A DNA stretch of 14,191 nucleotides. It comes from Candidatus Methanodesulfokora sp. (GTDB lineage Archaea; Korarchaeota; Korarchaeia; Korarchaeales; Korarchaeaceae). A program made the position numbers and the translations under genes. The notes below the pieces were generated by a model that saw only the letters and a list, made by a program, of their open reading frames with translations, did no database searches and was not told the origin of the DNA. Positions 14,006 through 14,191 of the stretch are shown piece after piece. The stretch's first letter is position 1. The number at the start of each line of letters is the position of its first letter. Where the stretch lies: assembly GCA_023269865.1 (NCBI GenBank), contig JAGDWR010000046.1:4583-18773 (forward strand). The letters are read 5' to 3'.

Positions 14006-14033
14006 TGAGCGTTAACTAAAGCTCTTCATCCTT
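14006..14033 (-). repeat. omegaRNA-like right end of a degenerate IS200/IS605 element
   Basis: On the minus strand, just past the TnpB remnant, the sequence reads GATGAAGAGCTTTAG and then TTAACGCTCA. GAGC/GCTC can form a short stem around TTTAGTTAAC. The words AGCTTTAG and a terminal CTCA are shared with the other element at 12870-12892, which supports a common origin. Confidence 0.45.
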
Positions 14034-14039
14034 CCCTCC

Positions 14040-14191
14040 TCATCTCATGAGAGGGCCTTCAGGGTGAACGGATGAAGCCCCCACGTCTCTCTTTTGGAGG
14101 TTTCTCACTGCTATCTTATCCCTGTCCTCCTCCTGCATTCTGGATTCATCAGCTTATGCCCGCTTGGGCTTGACCCTGCATCCTGGGCATA
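14040..14191 (-). pseudogene. TnpB (IS200/IS605) C-terminus, frameshifted remnant
   Basis: The minus strand encodes the tail of a TnpB RNA-guided nuclease in broken frames, running off the window edge. One frame gives CPGCRVKPK (first zinc knuckle, from 14189) and then a stop. Another gives SGHKLMNPEC (second knuckle region). The first frame then resumes with EEDRDKIAVRNLQKRDV, matching the DRDxxAxxN segment that carries the last RuvC aspartate, and ends GASSVHPEGPLMR before a stop at 14042-14040. Two frame changes and an in-frame stop show it cannot make an active protein as read here. The rest of the element lies outside the window. Confidence 0.6.

Noticed and set aside
1..14191. CRISPR array
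   Set aside because: I saw no set of regularly spaced direct repeats with unique spacers anywhere in the window. The only short direct repeat noted (GCTTAAAT, two copies) is not an array.

Overview
The window reads as a dense stretch of an archaeal chromosome, probably from a thermophile. The evidence is archaeal-type information-processing genes (Kae1, Hjc, type II methionine aminopeptidase, archaeal EndA, archaeal NFACT/RqcH), a DGGGP-synthase-like UbiA prenyltransferase for ether lipids, TATA boxes about 24-27 nt upstream of start codons, heavy AGA/AGG and ATA codon use, and a tRNA whose acceptor stem is entirely G-C. Kae1 is not fused to Bud32. I favour a TACK-type lineage (Thermoproteota or Korarchaeota-like), but the sequence alone does not settle this.

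Layout. 1-166 is AT-rich and has no clear gene. tRNA-Leu(UAG) lies on the minus strand at 167-251. A MoxR ATPase / VWA protein pair follows (2136 to 284, minus). Next is a minus-strand operon kae1-cmk-deoC (4443 to 2229), divergent from map-hjc on the plus strand (4500-5832). endA and a Gfo/Idh/MocA oxidoreductase form a minus-strand operon (7813 to 5829) divergent from a UbiA-family gene (7863-8699). A four-gene minus-strand operon then runs NFACT/RqcH, a two-CBS protein and two four-CBS proteins (12572 to 8689). The last 1.6 kb is looser accessory DNA: a miniature IS200/IS605-like remnant with a structured RNA (about 12640-12892), a membrane protein with an EMC6-like N-terminus and a sequon-rich ectodomain (12996-13832), an AT-rich gap, and a frameshifted TnpB C-terminus with an omegaRNA-like right end (minus, 14006 to the window edge).

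Expression logic. First genes of transcription units (moxR, map, gfo, the UbiA gene, NFACT) have a TATA box centred about 24-27 nt before the start codon and no leader, so they look leaderless. Most downstream genes are coupled by 1-15 nt gaps or small overlaps, and several have GGAGGTGA-type Shine-Dalgarno sites. Two divergent gene pairs appear to share one symmetric TATA element. The tRNA has the same TATA spacing, so its transcript may start at the mature 5' end.

Functionally, the core genes cover tRNA modification (Kae1), tRNA splicing (EndA), N-terminal Met removal, recombination (Hjc), nucleotide salvage (Cmk-like, DeoC), lipid synthesis and ribosome-associated quality control (NFACT) linked to adenylate-sensing-type CBS proteins. 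The most unusual parts are the solitary omegaRNA-like locus, the EMC6-like fusion, the NFACT-CBS operon and the shared divergent promoters.
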